DNA of 64,000 nucleotides from Halobacillus sp. Marseille-P3879 (GTDB lineage: Bacteria > Bacillota > Bacilli > Bacillales > Halobacillaceae): NCBI RefSeq assembly GCF_900240285.1, contig NZ_OESS01000001.1, positions 1,426,001 through 1,490,000 on the forward strand, read 5' to 3'. Shown piece by piece: positions 37,858-45,233 of the stretch. The notes under the pieces are model-generated. The model was not told the DNA's origin, made no database searches, and saw only the letters and a list, made by a program, of their open reading frames with translations. The position numbers and the translations under genes are program-made. Within the stretch, counting starts at the first letter, position 1. Every line of letters starts with the position of its first letter.

Positions 37858-37887
37858 ATTTTAATTGATAATGATTATCAATGTCAA
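37858..37887 (-). promoter_or_regulatory. Promoter with a Fur box between -35 and -10
   Basis: On the minus strand TTGACA (37887-37882) and TAAAAT (37863-37858) are 18 bp apart, and the spacer holds the perfect 7-1-7 Fur box TGATAATCATTATCA (37866-37880). It lies about 35-60 bp before the start of the gene at 37826. Fur binding here must block RNA polymerase. Confidence 0.88.
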
Positions 37888-38015
37888 TAAAGAAGTTGTA
37901 TATTTCAAAAAATAATTCTCAAAGAAGCTGTATTAAAATTAACTACCACTGATGGCATTGAGAATAGTTTGTTATTCTTCTTCACAAGCTAAATAACGAA
38001 AAGGAGGAAAACTCT

Positions 38016-38168
38016 ATGACGAAAAGAAGAAAAGGGCCAAAGCAGAAGGATCATCCAGATTTACCTCAAAGCCCAAAGCAGGGTTATGGTGAAAAAATGG
38101 AGGGCTCGCATAAAGTAAAGCAAGCCAACCACAGCCGACAAAATCAACATTCTGATCATGATCTATAA
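38016..38168 (+). CDS. Small acid-soluble spore protein P-like (50 aa)
   Basis: A 50-codon gene behind AAGGAGGAAA encodes a disordered, Lys/His/Gln-rich protein. Its second half, PKQGYGEKMEGSHKVKQANH followed by SRQNQHSDHDL (residues about 20-50), parallels the end of SspP ([23 protein letters not shown]), a minor small acid-soluble spore protein made in the forespore. The match is from memory of the family, so the label is tentative. It is monocistronic with a terminator. Confidence 0.6.
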   Translation: MTKRRKGPKQKDHPDLPQSPKQGYGEKMEGSHKVKQANHSRQNQHSDHDL

Positions 38169-38178
38169 CACAGTTCTT

Positions 38179-38210
38179 AAACCGCTTAACACTTGTTGGC
38201 GGTTTTTTTA
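38179..38210 (+). terminator. Intrinsic terminator after the SspP-like gene
   Basis: AAACCGC / GCGGTTT stem with a 13-nt loop followed by a T-run. Confidence 0.8.
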
Positions 38211-38320
38211 TGTAGGAATAATCAAATAAACTATATAACGGATTTCATTTTCAATAAAATCATTATTTTTAGATAAATTTTGCTATAATGGGGAAAAGAA
38301 GTTCTGTAGAGGGGATGACC

Positions 38321-38926
38321 ATGAAAACGAAAAACATTGCTGAATTAGTTCAGGATGTTCGGTTTGTTGATCAAAAAGTGAAGAATATTCCTGAGGAGTT
38401 TTCGTTAATTGGGCAGGGAAGAAGCGCGGCAGTATTTAAGGTGACGGGGTTCAGGTCCCTGGCAATTAAGGTATTCTATCCTGAATACAAGGATTTGGCT
38501 TTCAAAGAAGCGGCTATTTACTTAAAGCTGGAGGATCACACCTATTACCCTGAACTTATTGAATATGGGGAAGGTTATTTAGTAATGGAATACTTAAAGG
38601 GTATTACTTTTTATGACTGTCTAGTGAATGGAACTCCTATTACACCCAGTATGGTAGCAATGGTAGATGAAGCTCTAAATTATGCAAGAGCGCGCGGGCT
38701 GAACCCTTCAGATACTCACTTAAAAAATATTATCCTTACAGAAGATCATAATATTAAAGTAATTGACGTTGTGCGTTTTACCCAGTCTGAAGAATGTCCG
38801 CATTGGTCTGATCTCAAGAAAGCTTATTACAGTTATTATCAGAAGCGCTATTTTCCTAAACGGTTTGCTCCGTTATTTATCGAACTGATTATTCGTCTAT
38901 ACCGCAAGCGATTATTACCTATTTAG
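38321..38926 (+). CDS. Atypical serine/threonine kinase-like protein (YrzF/YbdM type)
   Basis: This 201-residue protein is a minimal kinase-fold protein: glycine loop GQGRSAAVFKV, ATP-lysine in LAIKVFYPE, hinge LVMEYLKG, an altered catalytic loop NPSDTHLKNIIL (Asp and Asn kept) and VIDVVRFT in place of DFG. A TATAAT at 38284-38289 and AGAGGGG at 38308-38314 place the start at ATG 38321; the upstream ATG overlaps the -10. The basic C-terminus (YRKRLLPI) may touch membrane or RNA. Similar small kinases occur in B. subtilis, with unknown targets. Confidence 0.75.
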   Translation: MKTKNIAELVQDVRFVDQKVKNIPEEFSLIGQGRSAAVFKVTGFRSLAIKVFYPEYKDLAFKEAAIYLKLEDHTYYPELIEYGEGYLVMEYLKGITFYDCLVNGTPITPSMVAMVDEALNYARARGLNPSDTHLKNIILTEDHNIKVIDVVRFTQSEECPHWSDLKKAYYSYYQKRYFPKRFAPLFIELIIRLYRKRLLPI

Positions 38927-38998
38927 TACGCTCGTAACGTTTTACCCACTGAATTCCTGGGAATTGTTATTCAAAAGGAAAAGAAAGGTGGGGAAAAG

Positions 38999-39238
38999 AT
39001 GTCACAATACCGTCTTGATAACGTAGAGGTCGGGAAGAATTACTCTGCCAAAGAGTTAGACAGCTTTGTGAGTACAACAGATGTAGTGCTTCTCGCCAAT
39101 AATGAATCACAGCTTTTTACAGATCCAGATAGAGAATATAAAGTCACAGATGTATTTGAAGGTTTTTTTGAGCATTCCTCAGAGAATGGAGAAAAATACT
39201 TTCGAGAGAAAAAAGCCTACGTAGTGGAAAAGGCATAA
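38999..39238 (+). CDS. Small acidic protein, unknown
   Basis: This 79-residue acidic protein has alternating strands and a central VVLLANNESQLFT segment. No motif is recognised. ATG 38999 follows AAAGGTGGGG. It sits between the kinase-like gene (72 bp upstream) and a bidirectional terminator, so it may be cotranscribed with the kinase. Confidence 0.6.
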   Translation: MSQYRLDNVEVGKNYSAKELDSFVSTTDVVLLANNESQLFTDPDREYKVTDVFEGFFEHSSENGEKYFREKKAYVVEKA

Positions 39239-39244
39239 GGCTTT

Positions 39245-39276
39245 AAAGACTCCCGCACAGCAGGGGGTCTTTTTTA
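39245..39276. terminator. Terminator shared with the convergent TrmB-family gene
   Basis: AAAGACTCCC / GGGGGTCTTT stem around GCACAGCA, followed by TTTTTT. Confidence 0.75.
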
Positions 39277-40032
39277 ATACCTTAATCTCATTAACAGCTT
39301 CTTAATCTCTTCATCTTCAAGGAGAGTTTTTTCATATTTTTTTGTAATAGTAGTTAAAGCTACATCGTGCTGAAAGAACTCAATAAAGAATTTAACGAGA
39401 GGTTTTGCCTTCGTAGTTATACCCTGCCATAAGTCTTGTTCGACACCAGCAAAAATTATTTCTTCTTCATCAATAATGACAAGTTGATACTGTTCTAACG
39501 CTTCGTGCTTTTCATTTGGATGTAAGACGTGCAAGTTTGGAAGTTCGGTTTCTAAAGCACCGACTGAAAGGATCTCAACTTCCACTCCTTTATCCTTTTT
39601 AGTTTCTAGGGTTTTTAGAACAGATTTTAAGTCATGATTCCAACCAGATAATTGGATAGAACTTTCAGCCTCCAGAAGCTTATCATTCATTAACGAGTCA
39701 ATGCTTTGTTTGTTTTGTAAGGTCCATACACGTTCATCACCGGGCGGCAAAGAATATTTTTTTTCTTTCAATTCCTGAATATGGGATTCAAATTCTAATG
39801 TTAACTTTTCAATTGTTATCTCAAGGGGAAGGGCACGATAAAGCTTCTTATTTTTTTGAAAAGAAGTCAGGAGGAGTCCTTTTTCAACCAATCGATTTAA
39901 CACTTCATAAACCTTCGACTTGGGAACACCAGAATACTTAACAATCGAAGTGGCGTCTAATGGTTCAGGACTGCTCGTTAAGGCTTCAAATACTTGACTT
40001 TCGTACTGCGTAAATCCAAATTTTTGTAACAT
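39274..40032 (-). CDS. TrmB-family transcriptional regulator
   Basis: This 252-residue regulator has an N-terminal winged helix (FGFTQYESQVFEALTSSPEP, then VPKSKVYEVLNRLVEKGLL; about 4-60), a coiled-coil linker (about 75-95) and a PLD-like effector domain from about 105 (ESSIQLSGWNHDLKSVLKTL; VEVEIL), the TrmB architecture of sugar-responsive regulators. It is divergent from an MFS exporter gene, and a GGTTACC inverted repeat sits between them, so it probably controls that exporter. The ligand is unknown. Confidence 0.85.
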   Translation of the reverse strand: MLQKFGFTQYESQVFEALTSSPEPLDATSIVKYSGVPKSKVYEVLNRLVEKGLLLTSFQKNKKLYRALPLEITIEKLTLEFESHIQELKEKKYSLPPGDERVWTLQNKQSIDSLMNDKLLEAESSIQLSGWNHDLKSVLKTLETKKDKGVEVEILSVGALETELPNLHVLHPNEKHEALEQYQLVIIDEEEIIFAGVEQDLWQGITTKAKPLVKFFIEFFQHDVALTTITKKYEKTLLEDEEIKKLLMRLRY

Positions 40033-40119
40033 AAATCCTTCCTTCCTTTCCGTCTTCTCTTGTATTCAGCATACCGTAAATTTTCTTTTCGTAAAATGGT
40101 TGTCTTTTTCTGTTTATAA

Positions 40120-40141
40120 GGTTACCCTTGTAGTGGTAACC
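40120..40141 (+). promoter_or_regulatory. Inverted repeat operator candidate between trmB-like and MFS genes
   Basis: GGTTACC (40120-40126) and GGTAACC (40135-40141) form a perfect 7-bp dyad with an 8-bp spacer, 20 bp before the MFS start and about 90 bp from the regulator start. Position and symmetry fit a binding site for the divergently encoded TrmB-family protein. Confidence 0.55.
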
Positions 40142-40161
40142 CTATAAAAAGGAGGAAGAGA

Positions 40162-41328
40162 ATGAATAAAAAAGTTTATATGTTAGCGGTTGTGTCTTTT
40201 GTTGTGGGGACGGTTGAACTCATAATTGGCGGTACACTGGATTTAGTTGCGAATGATTTGGGTGTCAGCATCGGACAGGCTGGTTTATTAATTACTATAT
40301 TTTCACTGGTATTTGCCATCGCATCGCCTATTCTATTAACCATGACCGCGAATATCGAAAGAAAAAAATTAACTTTGATATCACTGTTCGTCTTCTTCTT
40401 AGGTAATCTGCTTGCTTTCTGGAGTCCCACATACTCTGTAATATTATTAGCCAGAATCATATCAGCAGCAAGTGGATCTCTTCTCGTAGTCCTTGGAATT
40501 ACAATTGCTTCATCCATCGTCCAAAAAGAATTTCAGGCCCGCGCCATCGGCATTATTTATATGGGAATCAGTGGTTCCTTAGTACTTGGTGTACCCATTG
40601 GTCTTACTTTAAGTAATGCTTTTGGCTGGCGCTCGCCTTTTTTATTAGTTGCTGTTCTTACAGTGGCTTCAATGATAGGTGTTACGTTCTTATTAGAGAA
40701 AATAGAACCTAAACCTGCTCTGCCTGTAAAACAGCAAATTCGCACATTAAAAAACAGTAAAGTATTCTCGGCCCAGCTTACTTCATTTCTATTTCTTACC
40801 GGGCATTTAACTTTGTATGCTTATTTAACACCTTTTTTAAAAACAATGCTAGGGCTCAATGGAACGTGGGTTAGTATTGTATATTTCATATTCGGCGTGG
40901 CGGCCGTATCGGGTGGAGGGATTGGTGGTTTAATATCAGACAAATGGGGAAGAGAGCGCAGTATTTTAGCGATAATTGGATCTTTTGCTGCTGCTATTTT
41001 TCTTATTCCGTTTGTAACCTTCTCTTTTCCTTTGTTTTTAATCGTTATGGTGGTATGGAGTATGTTAAGCTGGGCTATTACCCCTGCTCAACAGAGCTAT
41101 CTTATTGCATCTGCACCAGAAACTTCTGACATACAGCAAAGTTTGAATAATTCAGCGCTTCATTTTGGAATTGCCATGGGGTCAACAGTGGGAGCGGTAG
41201 TCATTGAACAATCCTCAGTCATTCACAATGCTTCCATTGGAGGTTTGTTTGTATTGCTCGCGTTAGGTACGGCTTATTTCTCAATCACTCGAACCCAGGA
41301 ATCTCTGGCTGCTGAGAATGCAGGTTGA
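40162..41328 (+). CDS. MFS transporter, DHA1/AraJ-like efflux type
   Basis: This 388-residue, 12-segment major facilitator protein has the family loop motif GGGIGGLISDKWGRERS (between TM8 and TM9), the N-half QAGLLITIFSLVFAIASPIL and GVPIGLTLSNAFGWRSPF (TM5 antiporter-like region). The arrangement resembles sugar- or drug-efflux transporters of the DHA1 group. The start follows AAAAGGAGGAAGAG. It is divergent from the TrmB regulator. Substrate unknown; sugar efflux is a possibility because TrmB regulators often sense sugars. Confidence 0.85.
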   Translation: MNKKVYMLAVVSFVVGTVELIIGGTLDLVANDLGVSIGQAGLLITIFSLVFAIASPILLTMTANIERKKLTLISLFVFFLGNLLAFWSPTYSVILLARIISAASGSLLVVLGITIASSIVQKEFQARAIGIIYMGISGSLVLGVPIGLTLSNAFGWRSPFLLVAVLTVASMIGVTFLLEKIEPKPALPVKQQIRTLKNSKVFSAQLTSFLFLTGHLTLYAYLTPFLKTMLGLNGTWVSIVYFIFGVAAVSGGGIGGLISDKWGRERSILAIIGSFAAAIFLIPFVTFSFPLFLIVMVVWSMLSWAITPAQQSYLIASAPETSDIQQSLNNSALHFGIAMGSTVGAVVIEQSSVIHNASIGGLFVLLALGTAYFSITRTQESLAAENAG

Positions 41329-41476
41329 AAACAAACAGGGTTACTCTTTGTATAAAAGGGCGATCCTGTTTTTTATTTAACAAATTCTTCATGAAAGGTC
41401 TATCGTTTACAGCGGATAAGTAATCTTCTCCTTTATGATAAAATAAATGACAAGGACATTTTTGAGGAGGGATTAA

Positions 41477-42091
41477 ATGTTTAAGAAAATGGCAACCGAT
41501 GCTTTAGGTTTAAGTGATATAGGTAGTGTGATTTCTCCTGAAGACTATGACAAAGTGGATGCAGACGATTATGTAATGCATGAGGATGGAGAGAAAATTT
41601 ATTTTTTAATTAAATCTAAAGCTGATGAGTACTGCTTTACAAATAAGGCGCTCATTCACGTTGATGGCACAAGTGCCACCAGTAAAAAACGTACATTGAG
41701 AAGATACCCTTACTATACTCATACGTTTTCAAGTATCGAATTAGAGACGGCAGGCACGATCGATTTAGATGTTGAAATAAAATTTAATCTAGGCAGTGAA
41801 GAATTTGATATTGATGTGCATAAGAAGTTTATTGAGGAAGTTAAAGATCTGTATAAATCACTTCTGAAAATCGCCGAAATTTCTGAAGAGAACCAGGTGT
41901 TTACGGAATATGCAAATCAAAGTCTGAATACAGCTTCAGTAACCCTTCAAAACAGCCGTACCCATGAAACACGCCTTTCTCACGAATTCAGGGATATTAA
42001 TGAGACGACGTTTAATTGGTTGTTGGAAGCGAAAAACCAATACCATATAAAAGATTTCGGTCATGTATTTGAATTATTTATAAAGAATTAA
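41477..42091 (+). CDS. PH-domain protein of the YvbH-like family
   Basis: This 204-residue soluble protein has a bacterial pleckstrin-homology-like beta domain (about 20-125; IYFLIKSKADEYCFTNKALIHVDG, TSKKRTLRRYPYYTHTFS, ETAGTIDLDVEIKFNLG by position) followed by a helical YvbH-extension (about 130-204). The family is found in Bacillus with unknown function. Ribosome binding site GAGGAGGG precedes ATG. Single gene, followed by a terminator. Confidence 0.75.
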   Translation: MFKKMATDALGLSDIGSVISPEDYDKVDADDYVMHEDGEKIYFLIKSKADEYCFTNKALIHVDGTSATSKKRTLRRYPYYTHTFSSIELETAGTIDLDVEIKFNLGSEEFDIDVHKKFIEEVKDLYKSLLKIAEISEENQVFTEYANQSLNTASVTLQNSRTHETRLSHEFRDINETTFNWLLEAKNQYHIKDFGHVFELFIKN

Positions 42092-42133
42092 GCAGGAAAA
42101 AAGGGGCTTAAAAAGCCTTATAAAAGTAAAGGG

Positions 42134-42171
42134 AAACCCACAGAGAAGTAAAACTTTCTGTGGGTTTTTTT
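42134..42171 (+). terminator. Intrinsic terminator after the YvbH-like gene
   Basis: AAACCCACAGA(GA)AGT / ACTTTCTGTGGGTTT stem followed by TTTTTT. Confidence 0.85.
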
Positions 42172-42280
42172 AAGTTTAAAAATCCCTCCGTTTGAATAAC
42201 TGGAGTAAAATTTGCTTCGAAAGAATAAGAACTATTTAATGACAAATCATAGTAAAGAAAAATACAGAAGGAGGGTAACC

Positions 42281-42475
42281 ATGGGCAGAGATGAGCATAA
42301 GAAATCAAACGCCAGAAAACAGCAAAAATTATCTCAAACACCTAAGCGTGAAAAACATGATGGATTAGATGTAGAATTCTCTCAGGATATGGCTGACCAT
42401 GATGACATGGAAGCAATGAAACGCAGCGAAGCAGCTGACCGTCGTGCCAATCACGAACAAAAAAGAAGACGTTAA
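42281..42475 (+). CDS. YfhD-family small protein
   Basis: This 64-residue, highly charged, disordered protein has the YfhD layout: an N-terminal MGRDEHKKSNARKQQKLSQTPK, then DGLDVEFSQDMAD, and the repeated Ala/Arg region EAADRRANHEQKRRR. ATG 42281 is preceded by AGAAGGAGGG. YfhD is a short Bacillus protein of unknown function, often found in sporulating species. It is monocistronic. Confidence 0.7.
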   Translation: MGRDEHKKSNARKQQKLSQTPKREKHDGLDVEFSQDMADHDDMEAMKRSEAADRRANHEQKRRR

Positions 42476-42483
42476 GAAATAAA

Positions 42484-42758
42484 CCAGGCTGAAACAAAAA
42501 TGAATAAATCATAAAATAATCCGAATGATTCTGTAGAAATCAGTTCGGATTATTTATGTTAAAGAGAATTCACACCATTGCTCCGTTAAAATACTCCGCT
42601 TTTAAGTGGGCACGGCCTTAAGCAAAGAACGCTTTCCTGAGGCATCTTCCGCTCGATCTATTCCCACAGGAGTCTACGTATTTTGACTACGCGGATGATC
42701 TGCGTTTATAAGAAAGTTCGTTTTTTGACATCACTGCTTTACTTATGTCGCAGTCCTG
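42484..42758 (-). repeat. Copy C of the dispersed ~275-bp repeat (inverted relative to copy B)
   Basis: On the minus strand this segment aligns end to end with 34728-35002. The hairpin-bearing end is AATCCGAA...TTCGGATT (about 42518-42557 on the plus strand). The outer ends AGGCTGAAACAAAAA (42486-42500) and CGACATAAGT...(complement of 42741-42758, CAGGACTGCGACATAAG on the minus strand) form imperfect terminal inverted repeats. It fills the gap between the YfhD-like gene and the betaine-binding protein gene. Confidence 0.85.
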
Positions 42759-42894
42759 TTTTCTATAAGAAGAATATTCAGTTTCATTTTTTTGTACAGT
42801 TTAAATTGTTTTAACTTTCGACAATTTATGATATACTTCGTAACTGTGTTGAAAAATCATTGTAATATTCAAAAAAGTAGAGGGGGAAATACTT

Positions 42895-43785
42895 ATGCAA
42901 CGTGTACGTAAATGGCTTCCAGCTGTTTTATTAGGTTCTTCTTTAGTGCTAGCAGCATGTGGAAACGATTCTGACTCAGATTCATCAGGTGACGGTGGCG
43001 GAGAATCTTCAGGGAGCAAGGAAGTAAGTATTGGGATGAACAACTGGGCTGAAAACATTGCAGTCTCCAACATGTGGAAAATTGTTCTTGAAGAAGAAGG
43101 ATATGATGTAGAACTTGAGCAAGTTGAAAAAGGCGTATTATACGAAGCCCTGTCTGAAGGAGACCTTGATATCGGTATGGAAATATGGCTTCCAAATACG
43201 GATGCATCTTTCTACGAAGAATATGAAGAAGAAATTGACTGGCGTGAAACTTGGTATGAAGGAACAGAGTTGGGTCTCGTTGTACCTTCTTATATGGAAG
43301 ATATTAATTCAATTGAAGACTTAAACGATCACGTGGATGAATTTGACGGACAAATTGTTGGGATTGATTCTGGAGCAAGTATTATGTCTCTTACAGATGA
43401 TGCAATTGAAGAGTATGATCTTGACTACACATTAGCTGCCTCGTCTGAAGGTTCAATGATGACGGAATTGACAGGGGCAGTTGAAAACGAAGATCCAATT
43501 GTGGTTACCCACTGGACTCCGCACTGGGCATTCTCAGAAATGGACCTTAAGTTCTTAGAAGATCCGGAGAATGTTTATGGCGACTCGGAGGATATATCTT
43601 ATGCAGCCAGACTAGATCTTGAGGAAGATAACCCTGAACTCGTTGAAATGTTTGATAAGTTCATGTTGGATGATCAACAGTTAGGAGAACTTATGTCTTC
43701 CATAAATGAAGCAGATTCAGAAGAAGAAGGTGCTCAAGCGTGGGTTGACGAGAATCAGGATGTCATTGATGAATGGATAGAATAA
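42895..43785 (+). CDS. Glycine betaine/proline ABC transporter substrate-binding lipoprotein (orphan)
   Basis: This 296-residue lipoprotein has a signal peptide ending in the lipobox LAAC (Cys22), then a Ser/Asp/Gly-rich linker and an OpuAC-type domain. Betaine-cage tryptophan motifs are visible: MNNWAEN, MEIWLPN, VVTHWTPHWAF. The mature protein is extremely acidic, typical for surface proteins of halophiles. No permease or ATPase gene is adjacent, so it must serve a transporter encoded elsewhere. Ribosome binding site AGAGGGGG precedes ATG. It is preceded by repeat copy C. Confidence 0.9.
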   Translation: MQRVRKWLPAVLLGSSLVLAACGNDSDSDSSGDGGGESSGSKEVSIGMNNWAENIAVSNMWKIVLEEEGYDVELEQVEKGVLYEALSEGDLDIGMEIWLPNTDASFYEEYEEEIDWRETWYEGTELGLVVPSYMEDINSIEDLNDHVDEFDGQIVGIDSGASIMSLTDDAIEEYDLDYTLAASSEGSMMTELTGAVENEDPIVVTHWTPHWAFSEMDLKFLEDPENVYGDSEDISYAARLDLEEDNPELVEMFDKFMLDDQQLGELMSSINEADSEEEGAQAWVDENQDVIDEWIE

Positions 43786-43804
43786 AATTTGTAGAAAACA
43801 GTCT

Positions 43805-43838
43805 GCCCTTATAAGCAGGCTGTTTTTTAATGTCTGGA
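43805..43838 (+). terminator. Intrinsic terminator after the betaine-binding protein gene
   Basis: AACAGTCTGC / GCAGGCTGTT stem with an AT-rich loop followed by TTTTTT. Confidence 0.85.
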
Positions 43839-43953
43839 AATAGGAGAGGCAAGACAAGTGAAAAAGCAAAGAGAGAATGAAGTTTAACATCACTCCGTAG
43901 AGGAAACATAGTAACTAGAACAGATAAAGCAGAAAAAGGAGTCGATGTAGTTT

Positions 43954-44766
43954 ATGGATTTAAATAAGGAAATTAAGAAACTAGAGAATATACATTTAGA
44001 AAAGCCTCAGCAAGTGTTCACTATGTACTTGAACACAGATCCTTCTGACCCTGAGCAGCAAGGAGGAGAATGGAAGATCCATTTAAAGAACGGCTTAAAT
44101 AATTTTGAAGCCTATCTAAAGGAAGACGGTGATTCAGAAGAAAAAAGAAACTTTTGGGCCGTCAAAGAGAAAGTCCAGACTTTCATTGAAGAAAATGAAC
44201 AGAACTTTGCTAAAAGTGCAGTAGTGATTGCGTCTGCTGATGATACCGTTTGGTTTGCGGAACGGTTTCAGATGCCAGTAGAAAGTGAGTTTTATTGGGA
44301 ATCTGAGCCGGTACTTGATCAATTAAAACAAATGCGTGAAAAATTTCCAAAAACAGGAATTATTTTAACTCAAAAAAACCAAATTAAATGTATTGATGCT
44401 AATCTAGGAATGGTTAACGATACTCAACTATTTGAATTAGATTTAGATACTGAAGATTGGAGACAGCATCAAGGGCCCCACCGTGCGGATGCTTCCATGG
44501 GATCTGGCGGAGCTAAAAATACGAAACAGGATCAATTTCAAGAGCGCTTTGAAGCCAACCGCTACCGCTGGTACAAGAGTGTAGCACCGAAATTAGATAA
44601 GCTCGCAAAGGATAACGAATGGGAGCGGATTTATATGGTGGGAGATAAAGAAGAGCTTAAAGACTTAGAAGACAACATGAACAAACAGGTGGACGACTTT
44701 GTGAATAAGAATTTATTGGACCATGAAGAGACTAAAGTGGTAAACGAGATTGTCCAACATTTATAA
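43954..44766 (+). CDS. Bacterial eRF1-like (baeRF/VLRF1-type) protein, tentative
   Basis: This 270-residue soluble protein starts with QQVFTMYLNTDPSDPEQQGG, a segment typical of bacterial proteins related to archaeal/eukaryotic release factor aeRF1. The central part has AVVIASADDTVWFAERFQMP and GIILTQKNQIKCIDANLGMV (an actin-like/RNase H-type beta block), followed by MGSGGAKNTKQDQFQERFEA at about 183-202, where a release factor GGQ loop would be, and a C-terminal ribosomal-L7Ae-like end. Such proteins are thought to rescue ribosomes or cleave tRNA. The GGQ itself is absent (GGA). ATG 43954 follows AAAAAGGAG. Confidence 0.6.
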   Translation: MDLNKEIKKLENIHLEKPQQVFTMYLNTDPSDPEQQGGEWKIHLKNGLNNFEAYLKEDGDSEEKRNFWAVKEKVQTFIEENEQNFAKSAVVIASADDTVWFAERFQMPVESEFYWESEPVLDQLKQMREKFPKTGIILTQKNQIKCIDANLGMVNDTQLFELDLDTEDWRQHQGPHRADASMGSGGAKNTKQDQFQERFEANRYRWYKSVAPKLDKLAKDNEWERIYMVGDKEELKDLEDNMNKQVDDFVNKNLLDHEETKVVNEIVQHL

Positions 44767-44783
44767 AAATATATTAAAATAAT

Positions 44784-44814
44784 AAAAGGGCTGAACAAGA
44801 GTTCAGCCCTTTTA
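44784..44814 (+). terminator. Intrinsic terminator
   Basis: AAAAGGGCTGAAC / GTTCAGCCCTTTT perfect stem with a 5-nt loop. Confidence 0.9.
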
Positions 44815-44927
44815 TAGTGGTTTTATCAAATCCTTCTATGTTAAGTGGATGGCTGCAGGTTATCACCTGATCCAACAATATGATAGAATAATATTCAGTA
44901 GAAATTAACGAAGAGGAGCTTTAAGCT

Positions 44928-45233
44928 ATGTATGTTGTAGATTCAACTGTTGTGGTACCTGATCATAAAGCAGATGAGTTAATTTCCATTTATCAAAATC
45001 GGTCCCGGCTGGTTGATGGAGCAGATGGATTTTTATCCTTTCAATTACTGCAGAACGAACGAAAACCAGGAGAGTTAACTGTCCATATGGAATGGAAAGA
45101 TAAATCATATTATTTAAATTGGGCCCGCAGTGAACAGTTCAAGAAAATTCACGAATTAGAAAAGAACTACCCGGATCAGGAATTGCAAGGGATCGTACCT
45201 CATGTAAAAAAATATGAGGTAGTGGCCCAGTGA
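44928..45233 (+). CDS. Antibiotic biosynthesis monooxygenase/heme-degrading monooxygenase-like protein (HmoA-like)
   Basis: This 101-residue dimeric ferredoxin-like ABM-fold protein resembles Bacillus HmoA/HmoB and IsdG: the opening YVVDSTVVVPDHKADELISIYQNRSRLVDGADGFLSFQLL (about 2-41 by position), the W in MEWKDKSYYLNWARSEQFKKIHE and the conserved His at about 79 that can bind heme iron. It may degrade heme or act on a quinone-like molecule. AGAGGAG precedes ATG. Its stop overlaps the GTG start of the next gene, making it the first gene of a four-gene operon with the B12/STAS proteins. Confidence 0.75.
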   Translation: MYVVDSTVVVPDHKADELISIYQNRSRLVDGADGFLSFQLLQNERKPGELTVHMEWKDKSYYLNWARSEQFKKIHELEKNYPDQELQGIVPHVKKYEVVAQ

